From the IMG/VR virus record IMGVR_UViG_3300046373_000072, positions 1-49,711 of that record: DNA of 49,711 nt. The stretch is one strand, 5' to 3'. Positions 7,118 to 15,658 of the stretch are shown here, piece by piece. The translations under genes and the position numbers were made by a program. Under the pieces are notes generated by a model. It was not told where the DNA came from. It saw only the letters and a list, made by a program, of their open reading frames with translations, and did no database searches. The DNA comes from a virus. Every line of letters starts with the position of its first letter. Within the stretch, counting starts at the first letter, position 1.

Positions 7118-7296
7118 TTAATAACGAAATCGAAAGTCAACTCAATAACATCAGAGAACTAAAAGCCAATACGCTCAAAATAGTAGTAAACGACTTAGGG
7201 AATGATTGGCGCAAACTATCAATCGATTTAGCTTATACAAATCTAGTTCTTGCAGAGTCTAACTTACTGCTTGCGCTTAGTAATCTCAAAAAGTAG
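7114..7296 (+). CDS. Small helical protein between terminase and portal
   Basis: 60 aa from ATG 7114, overlapping the TerL stop; an upstream in-frame ATG at 7099 lacks a ribosome site. Rich in Leu and Asn (LAYTNLVLAESNLLLALSNL), probably helical. Not recognised. Its place suggests a packaging accessory but nothing proves it. Confidence 0.55.
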   Translation: MINNEIESQLNNIRELKANTLKIVVNDLGNDWRKLSIDLAYTNLVLAESNLLLALSNLKK

Positions 7297-7303
7297 GTGA
7301 CCC

Positions 7304-9382
7304 ATGGGAATGAAGGATGTGGTGAAGCGAGTGAAAAAGGCAATGAAAGCATATGCAGCACCGCCGAGGTCAGAAGAGCTGATAAAGTGGCAGAAGCGAC
7401 TAGAAACCGCTAAAGCTGGTCAAGACTTAGGGCTTATGGATAAGCGTGAGTTTCTCTACATGGGTGATCGCAGGGTTGATAAGAACATAAACGACACCAC
7501 GAACCCATCCAAGATGGCGAACAACATCTGGAACATCGTGTATGAGTTCATCGAGAGCCAAGTGAGTTCACAGATACCCATGCCACAGGTGAAGAGTAAG
7601 CGTGAAGAATTCGAGCTGCAGGCCCAAATGATCGCGGAGTCCATTGCCAACGACTTGAAAGAGTCCACCATTGACGAAATCAACGATATGAACGAACGGA
7701 TAACCCCATTGCAGGGGTTTTCTTTAGTTGAGGTAGCATGGAACCCTGACTTTAAACATCACCTATACCGTGGCGAGATCGAGTTACACGGTAGGCACCC
7801 GAAACAGTTTGTGGGGCAGCCTAAAGTGTACAACTTGCAGAAGATGGATTACTTCTTCATCCTCTCCGATGTGAGCCAAGAATACGTCATGAGGCGCTAT
7901 AAGAAGAACCTCACAGGTGAAGAGGAACAATACCCCGAGAATACCAGGCTATTTGACGATGGGCTACTTTCAACCAATGGAGTTACACAGCGTTCAGGTG
8001 GCGAAGAAGATGAAGAACCACTAACCGAGATTGTGTGCTGGTACAAGGACGAAGAAGGCGACTATGGCAAGTTTGTATGGATCAACGATATTGAACTTGA
8101 AAACCTTCCACAATACTTCTACCGCAGAATTAACGGCAAGATTCAAACTGAGGAAACCTTGCAAGAGGACGTAATTAGCGTCATTGATGGTTCAGTAATT
8201 GCTTCCGCTGGAGAAGTCGTGCCTTACTTTGTGCCGCAACGGTATCCAGTGAGTGTAAGGATCAACGTGCCTCGTAACTTTGCCTTTGGCGGTCAATCCG
8301 ATTTAGATGTGATTAGAGATCAACAGGACAGCATTAAGCGTGTCGTTCACAAAATGGAGGAAAAGCTAGTCAAGGGTGGATCCATCATCAAAGCGCTGGA
8401 CACTCACAATACCTTTGTCATTGACGAAACGATTAATCAGATCATCCGAGGTAGTCAGCAAGAGTTAGCCGCTATTGGTGTGGAGAACCTTGTTGCAGAC
8501 ATCTCAGCAGACATTGAGTACGTCCGAGAACAGTATCGCATGGCTCAGAGTATGTTAGGCATCACCAACTCATTCCAAGGCAAGGAAGACACTACAGCGC
8601 AGTCAGGCAAGGCAAAGCAAATACAAGTACAGCAAGCTTCCGGACGCATGCAGTCGAAGCAGTTTAACAAATACGTGCATTACAAGGAGATATTCGAGAT
8701 CATCTTCGAGTTTAAATTGGCTCTGTACGATGAAATCAGACCTTACCTAGCCCAAGACGCCAATGGTCAAGACACCTTTGGACAGTTTGACAAGTATCAG
8801 TTCTTACAAAGGGATAAAACAGGCAAGTTGTACTACAATACGGACTTTATCTTTGGTTCAGATGGCTCAATGGGACTGCCGAAAGACCCGATGTTCCTCT
8901 ATAACCAAGCTTTAGCGCTCTTCCAAGCGCAGGCGATGGATGCACAAGCCTTATGGACATTGTTAGAGTCACTAGACTTCCCTCAAGCGGCGAAGATTAA
9001 GAAGCAAGTCATGGATAAGATACAACAGCAAGCACAGCAAGCAGATTTACAACAGCAGATTCCACAGATGCAACAGCAATATGAAGAGAAGATTCAGCAG
9101 GACCAGCAAGAGATTGAAGTGTTAAATGAAATGGTCAAAATGCTCCATGAAGCCGTACAAGAGGCGCAGCAGGGAGATATGCAGGCGATGAATGAAACGC
9201 TCAAGCAACTGGAAGAAGTCCAAGCTAAGGAACATCAGCAAGGCTTAGAGATGCAGAAACAGCAAATGGCGCAAGAACAGCAGGCGCATGGGCAGGAAAT
9301 GGATAGGCAGAAGTTGGAGATTGAAGCACAGAAGGTGCAAACAATGGGACAACGCCAGGCAGTGGGGAGTGGACAGGAGTGA
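7304..9382 (+). CDS. Portal protein
   Basis: 692 aa. Large portal of the podovirus (P22/T7-like) size class, forming the dodecameric DNA channel at the head vertex. Support: place right after TerL, the central portal-like region (SVRINVPRNFAFGGQSDLD, then IRDQQDSIKRVVHKMEEK), and the long Gln/Met-rich C-terminal helix (about residues 560-690), like the barrel extension of P22-type portals. AGGTGA precedes the ATG. The family is inferred from features and context, not from an alignment. Confidence 0.85.
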   Translation: MGMKDVVKRVKKAMKAYAAPPRSEELIKWQKRLETAKAGQDLGLMDKREFLYMGDRRVDKNINDTTNPSKMANNIWNIVYEFIESQVSSQIPMPQVKSKREEFELQAQMIAESIANDLKESTIDEINDMNERITPLQGFSLVEVAWNPDFKHHLYRGEIELHGRHPKQFVGQPKVYNLQKMDYFFILSDVSQEYVMRRYKKNLTGEEEQYPENTRLFDDGLLSTNGVTQRSGGEEDEEPLTEIVCWYKDEEGDYGKFVWINDIELENLPQYFYRRINGKIQTEETLQEDVISVIDGSVIASAGEVVPYFVPQRYPVSVRINVPRNFAFGGQSDLDVIRDQQDSIKRVVHKMEEKLVKGGSIIKALDTHNTFVIDETINQIIRGSQQELAAIGVENLVADISADIEYVREQYRMAQSMLGITNSFQGKEDTTAQSGKAKQIQVQQASGRMQSKQFNKYVHYKEIFEIIFEFKLALYDEIRPYLAQDANGQDTFGQFDKYQFLQRDKTGKLYYNTDFIFGSDGSMGLPKDPMFLYNQALALFQAQAMDAQALWTLLESLDFPQAAKIKKQVMDKIQQQAQQADLQQQIPQMQQQYEEKIQQDQQEIEVLNEMVKMLHEAVQEAQQGDMQAMNETLKQLEEVQAKEHQQGLEMQKQQMAQEQQAHGQEMDRQKLEIEAQKVQTMGQRQAVGSGQE

Positions 9383-9534
9383 ACTGGGGAGTATATGAAT
9401 TTCCATGGGGAACAGCAGTAAGAAATGAAGCTACCGGCGAGTGGACAACAGTCATTAAATCGCCCGATGGCGAAATAATCAACGTTGATGGGTTGGACGT
9501 ACAAGTCACTGACGAGGGAGTTGTATTCGATTGA
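9379..9534 (+). CDS. Small hypothetical protein
   Basis: 51 aa with a GTG start overlapping the portal stop (GTGA) and ACAGGA upstream. Sequence WGVYEFPWGTAVRN...VTDEGVVFD, acidic and beta-like. Overlaps the next gene by 4 bases. Unknown role in the head gene cluster. Confidence 0.6.
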   Translation: MNWGVYEFPWGTAVRNEATGEWTTVIKSPDGEIINVDGLDVQVTDEGVVFD

Positions 9535-9767
9535 GCCAAGAAACGGCCTTAGAAGAAACTAACGGTAGGATTCAGGAACTTCATGAACTGTCATTCCTCA
9601 TGCTTGAAGAAAAGAACAAAGGCGCGGAGACAGTTCCCATGCAGGAATACGAAGAATTGTTAGACCATTACATTAAATACATCCAAGACATGAGAGATGG
9701 AATTTTGGAGTATGGAGACAAAGTATATTGCAGTAAGTGTGCAGAAGAAATGAAAGGTGGCGATTAA
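9531..9767 (+). CDS. Small helical protein with CxxC
   Basis: 78 aa. TTG start overlapping the upstream stop (TTGA), with GAGGGAG 13-19 bases before. Acidic helices followed by YCSKCAEEM, a single CxxC that could bind metal as a dimer. Function unknown. Confidence 0.6.
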   Translation: MSQETALEETNGRIQELHELSFLMLEEKNKGAETVPMQEYEELLDHYIKYIQDMRDGILEYGDKVYCSKCAEEMKGGD

Positions 9768-9884
9768 ATGAAATCGACCCGAGCAAAGCCAACTGGAATG
9801 GATAAGAAACTACAACAGGCAATGGGCGTACCGGCTCCAAGCATGATAAAGGGTAATACGGGTAAGAAGAAACCAAAAAAATAA
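9768..9884 (+). CDS. Small basic protein
   Basis: 38 aa, starting right after the upstream TAA, with AGGTGG upstream. Lys-rich (MKSTRAKPTGMDKK...GKKKPKK) with a PSMIKG segment that resembles QGMIKAP in the 46-aa protein at 10248. Both could be small capsid-associated peptides; this is a guess. Confidence 0.5.
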   Translation: MKSTRAKPTGMDKKLQQAMGVPAPSMIKGNTGKKKPKK

Positions 9885-9897
9885 GGTGGTGATTTAT

Positions 9898-10170
9898 ATG
9901 GAAAATTTAGAAGTTTACGCACATATCCACAACGGCGGCGTATCATTTGAGGTAACGAATGAACGAGGACCGACAATTGAAATTAAAGCCAGTCATTTTG
10001 GAAATCAAACCAATCACATTAAACTGCATGTTGACGTAGATGTGTTGAAAAATTTAGCAGACATGTTCTATAAAGCTTCGACTGCTGAGTATTCAGAAGA
10101 ATATGTATGCGCCGCTAAAGTTCCTGATAAAAGCATTGGCGATTCACAAGGTGCAATAGAAAAAACATAG
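9898..10170 (+). CDS. Hypothetical protein
   Basis: 90 aa from ATG 9898 (AAGGTGGTGAT upstream). Alternating beta pattern (VYAHIHNGGVSFEV, IKLHVDVDVLKNLADM). Not recognised. Followed at once by a strong terminator, so it ends the first packaging transcript. Confidence 0.65.
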   Translation: MENLEVYAHIHNGGVSFEVTNERGPTIEIKASHFGNQTNHIKLHVDVDVLKNLADMFYKASTAEYSEEYVCAAKVPDKSIGDSQGAIEKT

Positions 10171-10179
10171 CTTCAAATC

Positions 10180-10210
10180 AGGACATTCCAAGTCGTTGGG
10201 TGTCCTTTTT
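10180..10210 (+). terminator. Intrinsic terminator
   Basis: Stem AGGACA/TGTCCT with an inner CCAA-GTCG-TTGG stem, followed by TTTTT. Well formed. It may lower expression of the scaffold/coat genes from the upstream promoter, or act as an attenuator. Confidence 0.85.
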
Positions 10211-10247
10211 CTATGCCAATTTGGGCAACTCGAAAGGTGGTGAGAAC

Positions 10248-10388
10248 ATGGCTAAAGACGATAGCAACGGCGGTGGAGGATACAAAGTACCATCCACAAG
10301 TCAAGGGATGATCAAAGCACCTAATACCATCATTAAGAACCAAACTACGCCTAAGAAAACTACAGGTGGCGATTTAAGAAGCAAGTAA
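10248..10388 (+). CDS. Small Gly/Lys-rich protein
   Basis: 46 aa after AAAGGTGGTGAG. Low complexity (DSNGGGGYKVP, TTPKKTTGGDLRSK), probably disordered and basic. It lies just before the scaffold gene. Possible minor capsid or scaffold-associated peptide; unproven. Confidence 0.5.
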   Translation: MAKDDSNGGGGYKVPSTSQGMIKAPNTIIKNQTTPKKTTGGDLRSK

Positions 10389-10430
10389 AATTCGCGTGGG
10401 ATCGTAGTAAAAACCCAAAGGAGACTATAT

Positions 10431-11408
10431 ATGGACCAAATAAGCCGCAAAACGGGAAATGTCGCTGCCTTCCCATTGAAATTAGATCTACAACTTTTCG
10501 CAGATGATGGAGAAACGATTCCTGACCTTGAAAGCACACCGGAGTACATAGAGGATTCGAAAGAATTCACTCAATATGAGACGAAGGTGGCTAAGGCTAC
10601 GGCTGAGTTAAAAGCCAAGGAAACGCCAGTGACTGTGGAAAAACCCGTTGAAAAAGAGCCTGACAAGGTGGAAGAAGCCGTAAAACAGGAAGTCGCGACC
10701 CCTGAGAAACCGAAGCAGGATAAAGAAACAAACGATGCATTCCAAGAGCAACGCAAAGCTCGTGAAGCAGCCGAAGCCAAGGCATCTGCTTTAGAAGAGA
10801 AGGCTAAGAAAGCTGACGAGTTAATCTCTAAGCAATGGGGGCATTTAGGTGTCCACACGGTTGAACAGTATGAACAGCGCTTACAGCAAGAACAAGTCGA
10901 AGAAGATAACGAACGTTACACAAAGGCAGGACTTACGCCGCAAGAGATTGAAAAGCTGCGTAAATTCGATGAACTAGCCGAAGCGACCGAAACAATTACA
11001 AAGGTGCAACAGCAAGAAGCATATTTGTCGAGTTGGAAACAGCTTTACAATTCCTACCCTGACATTGAAGCGTCGGCGCAAGTATTCAACGAGGGAAAAG
11101 AACCTGAGTGGTATAACGCTGAGATGAAAGCAGAGATTGCCAAAGGCGCGAGTCCTTTAGCGGCCTATCGCAATGCTCACTTTGAAACCATTATCGCCAA
11201 TGCCACAAAGGGAACGAAGGAAGCAGCCAAGCAAGAAGCGCTCAACCAATTGAACAGCAAGGACCATATCAAGGCTAATGCTACGATTGGCGGCAATGTG
11301 GACCACGTAGAGATTAGTGCTGAACAAATGATGGCCTACCGTAAATTAACTGGGCAAAGTGATGCCGAAATAAGGAAGTTCCATAAAAAACAATTAGCAG
11401 GAGGTTAA
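10431..11408 (+). CDS. Probable capsid scaffolding protein
   Basis: 325 aa. The N-terminus has PLKLDLQLFADDGE, a segment often found at the start of Firmicutes phage scaffold or coat proteins. Then a Glu/Lys/Ala-rich coiled coil (about 45-160) and a basic C-terminal helix (AEIRKFHKKQLAGG) that could bind coat. Order scaffold, decoration, coat is the usual one. AAAGGAGA lies upstream of the ATG. No protease domain is visible. Confidence 0.75.
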   Translation: MDQISRKTGNVAAFPLKLDLQLFADDGETIPDLESTPEYIEDSKEFTQYETKVAKATAELKAKETPVTVEKPVEKEPDKVEEAVKQEVATPEKPKQDKETNDAFQEQRKAREAAEAKASALEEKAKKADELISKQWGHLGVHTVEQYEQRLQQEQVEEDNERYTKAGLTPQEIEKLRKFDELAEATETITKVQQQEAYLSSWKQLYNSYPDIEASAQVFNEGKEPEWYNAEMKAEIAKGASPLAAYRNAHFETIIANATKGTKEAAKQEALNQLNSKDHIKANATIGGNVDHVEISAEQMMAYRKLTGQSDAEIRKFHKKQLAGG

Positions 11409-11411
11409 ACC

Positions 11412-11819
11412 ATGGCAAATGCAGCAGGATTTAGACCCGTATCGCGTCCAGGTATGGGTGAATTACCGTTTGAGTATCGCCAATTGACTGATGGCGAAGC
11501 TTCTTCACTAGGTGAAGGATTGGTAGAAACATCGGGAAGACTCACCAAAACAGGAGCAACCACAAAGCCACAATTTGTAGCCGTAGCTTCTGCAGCTGCC
11601 GCAACACCAGGTGCAATGATCCCTGTTTGGCGTGTAGATGCCCTACAAGAGTGGACAACACAGTCTACAGCAACTGTGGCAGCAACGTTAAAGGGTGCAA
11701 AGGTAACCATTCACACAGATGGCTTAAAAGTAACGGCAACTACAACATCCGGTGTATTTGAAATCGGACAAACTGACGCAGCAACCACTAACAGCAATGT
11801 TACTGGACGCTTTGTATAA
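11412..11819 (+). CDS. Probable head decoration/stabilisation protein
   Basis: 135 aa, Thr/Ala/Val-rich and likely all beta, with GMGELPFEYRQLTDGEA near the N-terminus. Small Ala/Thr-rich proteins directly before the major coat protein are commonly decoration or cement proteins. AGGAGG lies upstream. The call rests on composition and place. Confidence 0.55.
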   Translation: MANAAGFRPVSRPGMGELPFEYRQLTDGEASSLGEGLVETSGRLTKTGATTKPQFVAVASAAAATPGAMIPVWRVDALQEWTTQSTATVAATLKGAKVTIHTDGLKVTATTTSGVFEIGQTDAATTNSNVTGRFV

Positions 11820-11831
11820 GGGGGAATTTAG

Positions 11832-12842
11832 ATGATCTTTTCAGAAGCAGCAGGACTCAATAACAGTATCTATGGTAACTCTCAATACCCAATCAAGATG
11901 ATGCTCACTCACCAATCCGAGGCATTTGAAACAGAATCCGTGCTGCCTAAAATCTTCTGCATGGATGAAACAGGTAACTTTGCTGAGAAATATACCTACG
12001 AAACATCCCTCGGAAACTTCCAAGCCGTAGGTGAGCAGGGTATCTATCCTGAGTCCTCGTTCCAAGAAGGCTACGGTTCGGTGATTCAGCCGGACGAATG
12101 GAAACTTCAATTCTCGGTTACGCAAACGATGATTGAGGATGCCAAGTTCGGTAAGGTAAAACAGAAAGCCTATGGCTTCATGAAGTCGCATTACCGGACC
12201 CGTGAGCAGTTTGGCTTGGGTATCCTGAACAACGGACAAGCAACAACCATGACATTCGGCGCTAATGCGAAGTCGTTTAACATTGCATGTGCCGATGGTT
12301 TGGCATTGTTCTCCGGCGCTCATACGTCCATCACAGGCGGCACAGGTCCACAGTCGAACTACTTCTCCAACCCATTCTCCTATGACGCGCTATGCCTCGG
12401 TGAAGAGCGTATGCGTTACTTGACCGACGATGACGGCAATATCTTGGACATCAGTCCTGACACGATCATCATCCCTCCTAAAGCCAAGACACTGAAACTG
12501 GTGTTGGATGCAATCGGAGCTAGCGAAGGTATGCCGAATACAACCAACAACTCCTTCAACTTCCAGTATGGTCGTTGGAACGTCATCATGAGCCCTTACT
12601 TGACCAACACTAGCGGTATTACAGCCGGTACGGATACATGGTACTTGGCTGATAGTAAGTGGAATGAAATGTATGAAGGGTTGATCATGCTGGATCGCAT
12701 TCCATTGACAGTGAAGTCTTATGTCGATGAAAAAACCGATGCCAATATCATCAAGGGTCGTGCGCGTTACATCGCTAAACCTAACCGCTGGAATGGAATC
12801 GCTAAGTTTGATCCAGGCGTTGGCACAACTTTACTATCCTAA
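11832..12842 (+). CDS. Major capsid protein
   Basis: 336 aa. Size, position after the scaffold and decoration genes, strong ribosome site (AAGGGGGAATTT) and high use of common codons all fit the major coat protein. Sequence landmarks: SIYGNSQYPIKMM, DETGNFAEKYTYETSLGNFQ, and GRARYIAKPNRWNGI near the C-terminus. Probably HK97-fold. The gene is followed by a stable hairpin without a U-tract, which may protect its mRNA. Confidence 0.8.
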   Translation: MIFSEAAGLNNSIYGNSQYPIKMMLTHQSEAFETESVLPKIFCMDETGNFAEKYTYETSLGNFQAVGEQGIYPESSFQEGYGSVIQPDEWKLQFSVTQTMIEDAKFGKVKQKAYGFMKSHYRTREQFGLGILNNGQATTMTFGANAKSFNIACADGLALFSGAHTSITGGTGPQSNYFSNPFSYDALCLGEERMRYLTDDDGNILDISPDTIIIPPKAKTLKLVLDAIGASEGMPNTTNNSFNFQYGRWNVIMSPYLTNTSGITAGTDTWYLADSKWNEMYEGLIMLDRIPLTVKSYVDEKTDANIIKGRARYIAKPNRWNGIAKFDPGVGTTLLS

Positions 12843-12847
12843 TTAGC

Positions 12848-12865
12848 GGCTTCCTTCGGGAAGCC
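12848..12865 (+). terminator. Stable hairpin after the coat gene
   Basis: GGCTTCC-TTCG-GGAAGCC, a 7-bp stem with a TTCG tetraloop. No U-tract follows, so it is more likely an mRNA 3'-end stabiliser or processing site than a terminator. Confidence 0.6.
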
Positions 12866-12891
12866 TACTTCCTTTTGAAAGGAGTAATCAT

Positions 12892-13254
12892 ATGGCAGTA
12901 GTACCACTACCTACACAATCGATCACGGGTTATTCAAACCTAAACGTAGCAGGTTCACAGAGTCAACAAACAGAAGTTCTCACCGCTCAGACACTTGCAG
13001 CAGGTGACGTTATGCTCACAGCTGCACAAGGCGCGACAATCGGTTTGATTGAAGTTTCCGTAGGACATGCAACCAATGCGTTTATCGTGCCGAACACATT
13101 AGGAAAGTTATATTGGATCGTCAACAATGACGCAACACTCGCAGCTAATATCAAAGTAGCATCGACAACAGCCGTTGTTGTAGCAGCTACAAAAAACGCT
13201 TTAGTTTATATCAACTCGGCCGGATCTTGTGAAAGACTGACAGCAGACGTATAA
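12892..13254 (+). CDS. Small virion protein (beta-rich)
   Basis: 120 aa after AAAGGAG. Ala/Thr/Val-rich with VMLTAAQGATIGLIEVSV and a C-terminal VYINSAGSCERLTADV. Resembles in composition the proteins at 13572 and 13880: all look like small beta-sandwich head or neck components. Exact role unknown. Confidence 0.55.
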   Translation: MAVVPLPTQSITGYSNLNVAGSQSQQTEVLTAQTLAAGDVMLTAAQGATIGLIEVSVGHATNAFIVPNTLGKLYWIVNNDATLAANIKVASTTAVVVAATKNALVYINSAGSCERLTADV

Positions 13255-13261
13255 CAGCACG

Positions 13262-13292
13262 GAGGGCATTTCCTTGCCCTCTTATTTTATTT
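13262..13292 (+). terminator. Intrinsic terminator
   Basis: GAGGGC-atttcctt-GCCCTC followed by TTATTTTATTT. Located between two head genes, it may adjust coat to connector ratios. Confidence 0.75.
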
Positions 13293-13305
13293 AGGAGGGT
13301 CAATT

Positions 13306-13572
13306 ATGGTTATGTCATTGGACGAACTATCATCAAACTTAAGCAAGCCTGAAACGGCACTACTGTATCACTTGGTACTTGAACAACGGGAAACAAACCG
13401 CTTACTGACTCAACTATTTGATGGTAAACCAGCAAAAGAAGCGGAAGCGGTTGATATAGATGAGTTAAAACGTCCTGAATTAATGAAAAGGATAAGCAAA
13501 ACCAAAGCGCCGCAAGGCTGGCAAAAGTGGAGCAACGACAAATTGATCGCATATTTGAAGGGGGAGTCTTAA
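13306..13572 (+). CDS. Small helical protein
   Basis: 88 aa after AGGAGGG. Residues 1-40 form a helix (LALLYHLVLEQRETNRLL-like). The end (ELMKRISKTKAPQGWQKWSNDKLIAYLKG) resembles a SAP/HeH-type helix-extended-loop-helix, often DNA-binding. Role in the head cluster unknown. Confidence 0.55.
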   Translation: MVMSLDELSSNLSKPETALLYHLVLEQRETNRLLTQLFDGKPAKEAEAVDIDELKRPELMKRISKTKAPQGWQKWSNDKLIAYLKGES

Positions 13573-13877
13573 TGTCAGGAACAATCGCAGCAAATTATAA
13601 TGCACCTGTTCACTCGGTTGTGAGTGTATTAGCTACTTCAACCTCTGTTTTGCCATCTAATCAAGTTAGAAAGTACGCTCTAATCATTAATGATTCAGAC
13701 ACAACGGTGTACCTTAACATCGCAGGTGCAGCGGCACAGTTAAATTACGGAGTCCGTCTTAACGCGAACGGTGGAAGTTATGAAATGGCAATGGGGAACG
13801 GCAACATTTGTCAAAGTGCAATTACAGCGATTTCTTCCGTGGCAGGGAAAGCACTCTTAGTAACGGAAGGGTGGTAA
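13572..13877 (+). CDS. Small beta-rich virion protein
   Basis: 101 aa from ATG 13572 (GGGGGAG upstream; it shares base 13572 with the previous stop). Contains LIINDSDTTVYLNIAG and GKALLVTEGW, typical of small phage capsid or neck proteins. No named family. Confidence 0.6.
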   Translation: MSGTIAANYNAPVHSVVSVLATSTSVLPSNQVRKYALIINDSDTTVYLNIAGAAAQLNYGVRLNANGGSYEMAMGNGNICQSAITAISSVAGKALLVTEGW

Positions 13878-13879
13878 GC

Positions 13880-14326
13880 ATGGCACTGCGCAACGAAACC
13901 TTACCTTCATTTCTGACGGGAGTTTCGATGGATAGTTCAGGAAATACCATAAAGAACATCGTTCTAAATTACACAGGCACAATAACATTAGCGGAGTTAA
14001 ACGCAGGTAAGATCCTAGTAAACCCTGTGGTGGGGCGAACGTTAATGGTTCTGAGATACTACCTAAGGAGCAATGGAACGTTTCTGCTAGGCACAGGAAT
14101 CACGTTACAGGACACCAACAATACGCCTGTTGTCGTAGCGATGATGGCAGTTGCGGTCTTAGTAACAGGCGCAGAAATCACAAGTGAAGTAGCAATTGCG
14201 AACGTAACCAAGGGCGCAGGATTTAAAACACCCTTGACCCCTGATAAAGGCATTGCAGTCAAGCAAGATTCCGCGATCACAGCGGGCACGTCCGTATTAA
14301 TTTCCTTTGACTATATGATTGTGTAG
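13880..14326 (+). CDS. Small beta-rich virion protein
   Basis: 148 aa. ATG 13880 (GGGTGG upstream) was chosen over an upstream in-frame start at 13808 that overlaps the previous gene. Thr/Val-rich, probably a head-tail joining or decoration component. Not assigned to a family. Confidence 0.6.
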   Translation: MALRNETLPSFLTGVSMDSSGNTIKNIVLNYTGTITLAELNAGKILVNPVVGRTLMVLRYYLRSNGTFLLGTGITLQDTNNTPVVVAMMAVAVLVTGAEITSEVAIANVTKGAGFKTPLTPDKGIAVKQDSAITAGTSVLISFDYMIV

Positions 14327-14334
14327 GTGATGAC

Positions 14335-14937
14335 ATGACCGTATCCTTATCTGATATTCGTTTTGATTGTGAGCAAGTTTTGCCTGAAAATGTGCTAACA
14401 AATGAGAAAGTCATCAAATTGTGCAATGAAGCGCAGATTGATTTCATGTTGCAAATATTCGTACCAGGATCCACAACACTTGCGATTAACACTACTTCCT
14501 TGAGTTACACATTAAGTCCTACAACGATCAGAGAGATACGCAGAATACGGTTGCAGAGTGACATAACCAACCTGATAAACCGTCCCTATAACCCTGTGTA
14601 TACGTTCTACAACGGCGTGTTCGAAGTGCCTGCACCCTTTCAACAGGTTGATACGCTATTGATTGATTACTACAAAACATTAAAAACGTTCACGGATATG
14701 ACAGACACCATTGATTTAGATGATCGTTTTAAGCCGCTGTATACGTCATACATCGAAGCGCAGTACTATATCAGTCCCGAAGCGGTGTCAGCAATGCCAG
14801 GTCATTCTTCACGCTATGTGCCATGGTTGATCGCACATCAACAATACACGACAATGTATCAATCCATGCGGAAACAAATCACGGATTACTATAATATTGC
14901 GATTGGTATTCAGAAGCCTAACAAGAGTGGGTGGTAA
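14335..14937 (+). CDS. Head-tail adaptor/connector (probable)
   Basis: 200 aa after AGGTGATG. The start DIRFDCEQVLPENVLTNEKVIKLCNEAQIDFM is the helical opening of gp4/gp6-like adaptor proteins that stack under the portal. Next comes a beta section, then a C-terminal helix (YTTMYQSMRKQITDYYN). Position between the coat and tail hub genes fits. Confidence 0.65.
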   Translation: MTVSLSDIRFDCEQVLPENVLTNEKVIKLCNEAQIDFMLQIFVPGSTTLAINTTSLSYTLSPTTIREIRRIRLQSDITNLINRPYNPVYTFYNGVFEVPAPFQQVDTLLIDYYKTLKTFTDMTDTIDLDDRFKPLYTSYIEAQYYISPEAVSAMPGHSSRYVPWLIAHQQYTTMYQSMRKQITDYYNIAIGIQKPNKSGW

Positions 14938-14938
14938 T

Positions 14939-15538
14939 ATGGGAGACTATGATTTCACTGTTGGAGAACTAAATGCACAAATCAAGCGTGAATCCAAAAT
15001 GAATCTTGCACAATTGGGCAGCACAGATGCTTCCCAAAACGCTTTTATATGGCCGTATATGACGGAGGCTTTATGGGAGCTGGCGGGGGAAATAAAGAAG
15101 AAAAGAACATCTGATCCTTTGGTGGTTACATCAAATGGATATGTTACGTTTCAAGTATCTGGTGCAGATATTGAGGATTTATATGCGCCGCTGCGTATAC
15201 TTACACCAAATGAAGTTACTGGAACTCAATTTCAAAATAGGACATCTTTTGATGCTCCATTAGGGTGGTATAGAGAAACCGCGAATGATAAAATTCATAT
15301 CAAGGGAGCAGGTACGTATGTCATGCAGTACATAGCGTACCATCCGAAAATAACTTCCGATAGTCAAGCACTTGAAATTCCACAAACCTCTTACGGAATA
15401 GTAAAGGATAGAGTGATTGCAAAGATAAAGGAAAGTTCAGAGGATTTAGCAGGAGTAAAACAAAGCTTAGAAGTTGCGGATAGTAAAATTAAAAACCTTG
15501 TAGACGCTAATAAAAACGCTATGAGAATGATGAATTAA
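14939..15538 (+). CDS. Second connector/neck protein (probable)
   Basis: 199 aa from ATG 14939, overlapping the previous stop region (GGGTGG upstream). Like its neighbour, it has an N-terminal helix, a beta centre (VTSNGYVTFQVSG...YAPLRILTPNEV) and a C-terminal coiled coil. Codon use is more AT-rich than in its neighbours. The endonuclease gene follows. Confidence 0.6.
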   Translation: MGDYDFTVGELNAQIKRESKMNLAQLGSTDASQNAFIWPYMTEALWELAGEIKKKRTSDPLVVTSNGYVTFQVSGADIEDLYAPLRILTPNEVTGTQFQNRTSFDAPLGWYRETANDKIHIKGAGTYVMQYIAYHPKITSDSQALEIPQTSYGIVKDRVIAKIKESSEDLAGVKQSLEVADSKIKNLVDANKNAMRMMN

Positions 15539-15564
15539 AGTGTAATCAAACTTTTTATAAATGG

Positions 15565-15570
15565 TATAAT
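15565..15570 (+). promoter_or_regulatory. Extended -10 promoter for the endonuclease gene
   Basis: TGGTATAAT is an extended -10; no good -35 is seen. The leader that follows can fold: GCATAGT-TTCCG-ACTATGC sits inside an outer TGGGA/TCCCA pair, and the ribosome site lies in CAC..GGAGGTG. Translation may be controlled. Confidence 0.6.
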
Positions 15571-15658
15571 AGAGAGGTGGGATAGGGTAGCTCCTGAATG
15601 CATAGTTTCCGACTATGCTTCCCATAAAATAATCGGAAAACACTACGGAGGTGTTTGT

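Noticed and set aside
10431-11408. Head maturation protease domain in the scaffold gene
   Set aside because: No serine protease motif (Ser-His/Lys pairs of S14, S49 or U35 types) was visible.
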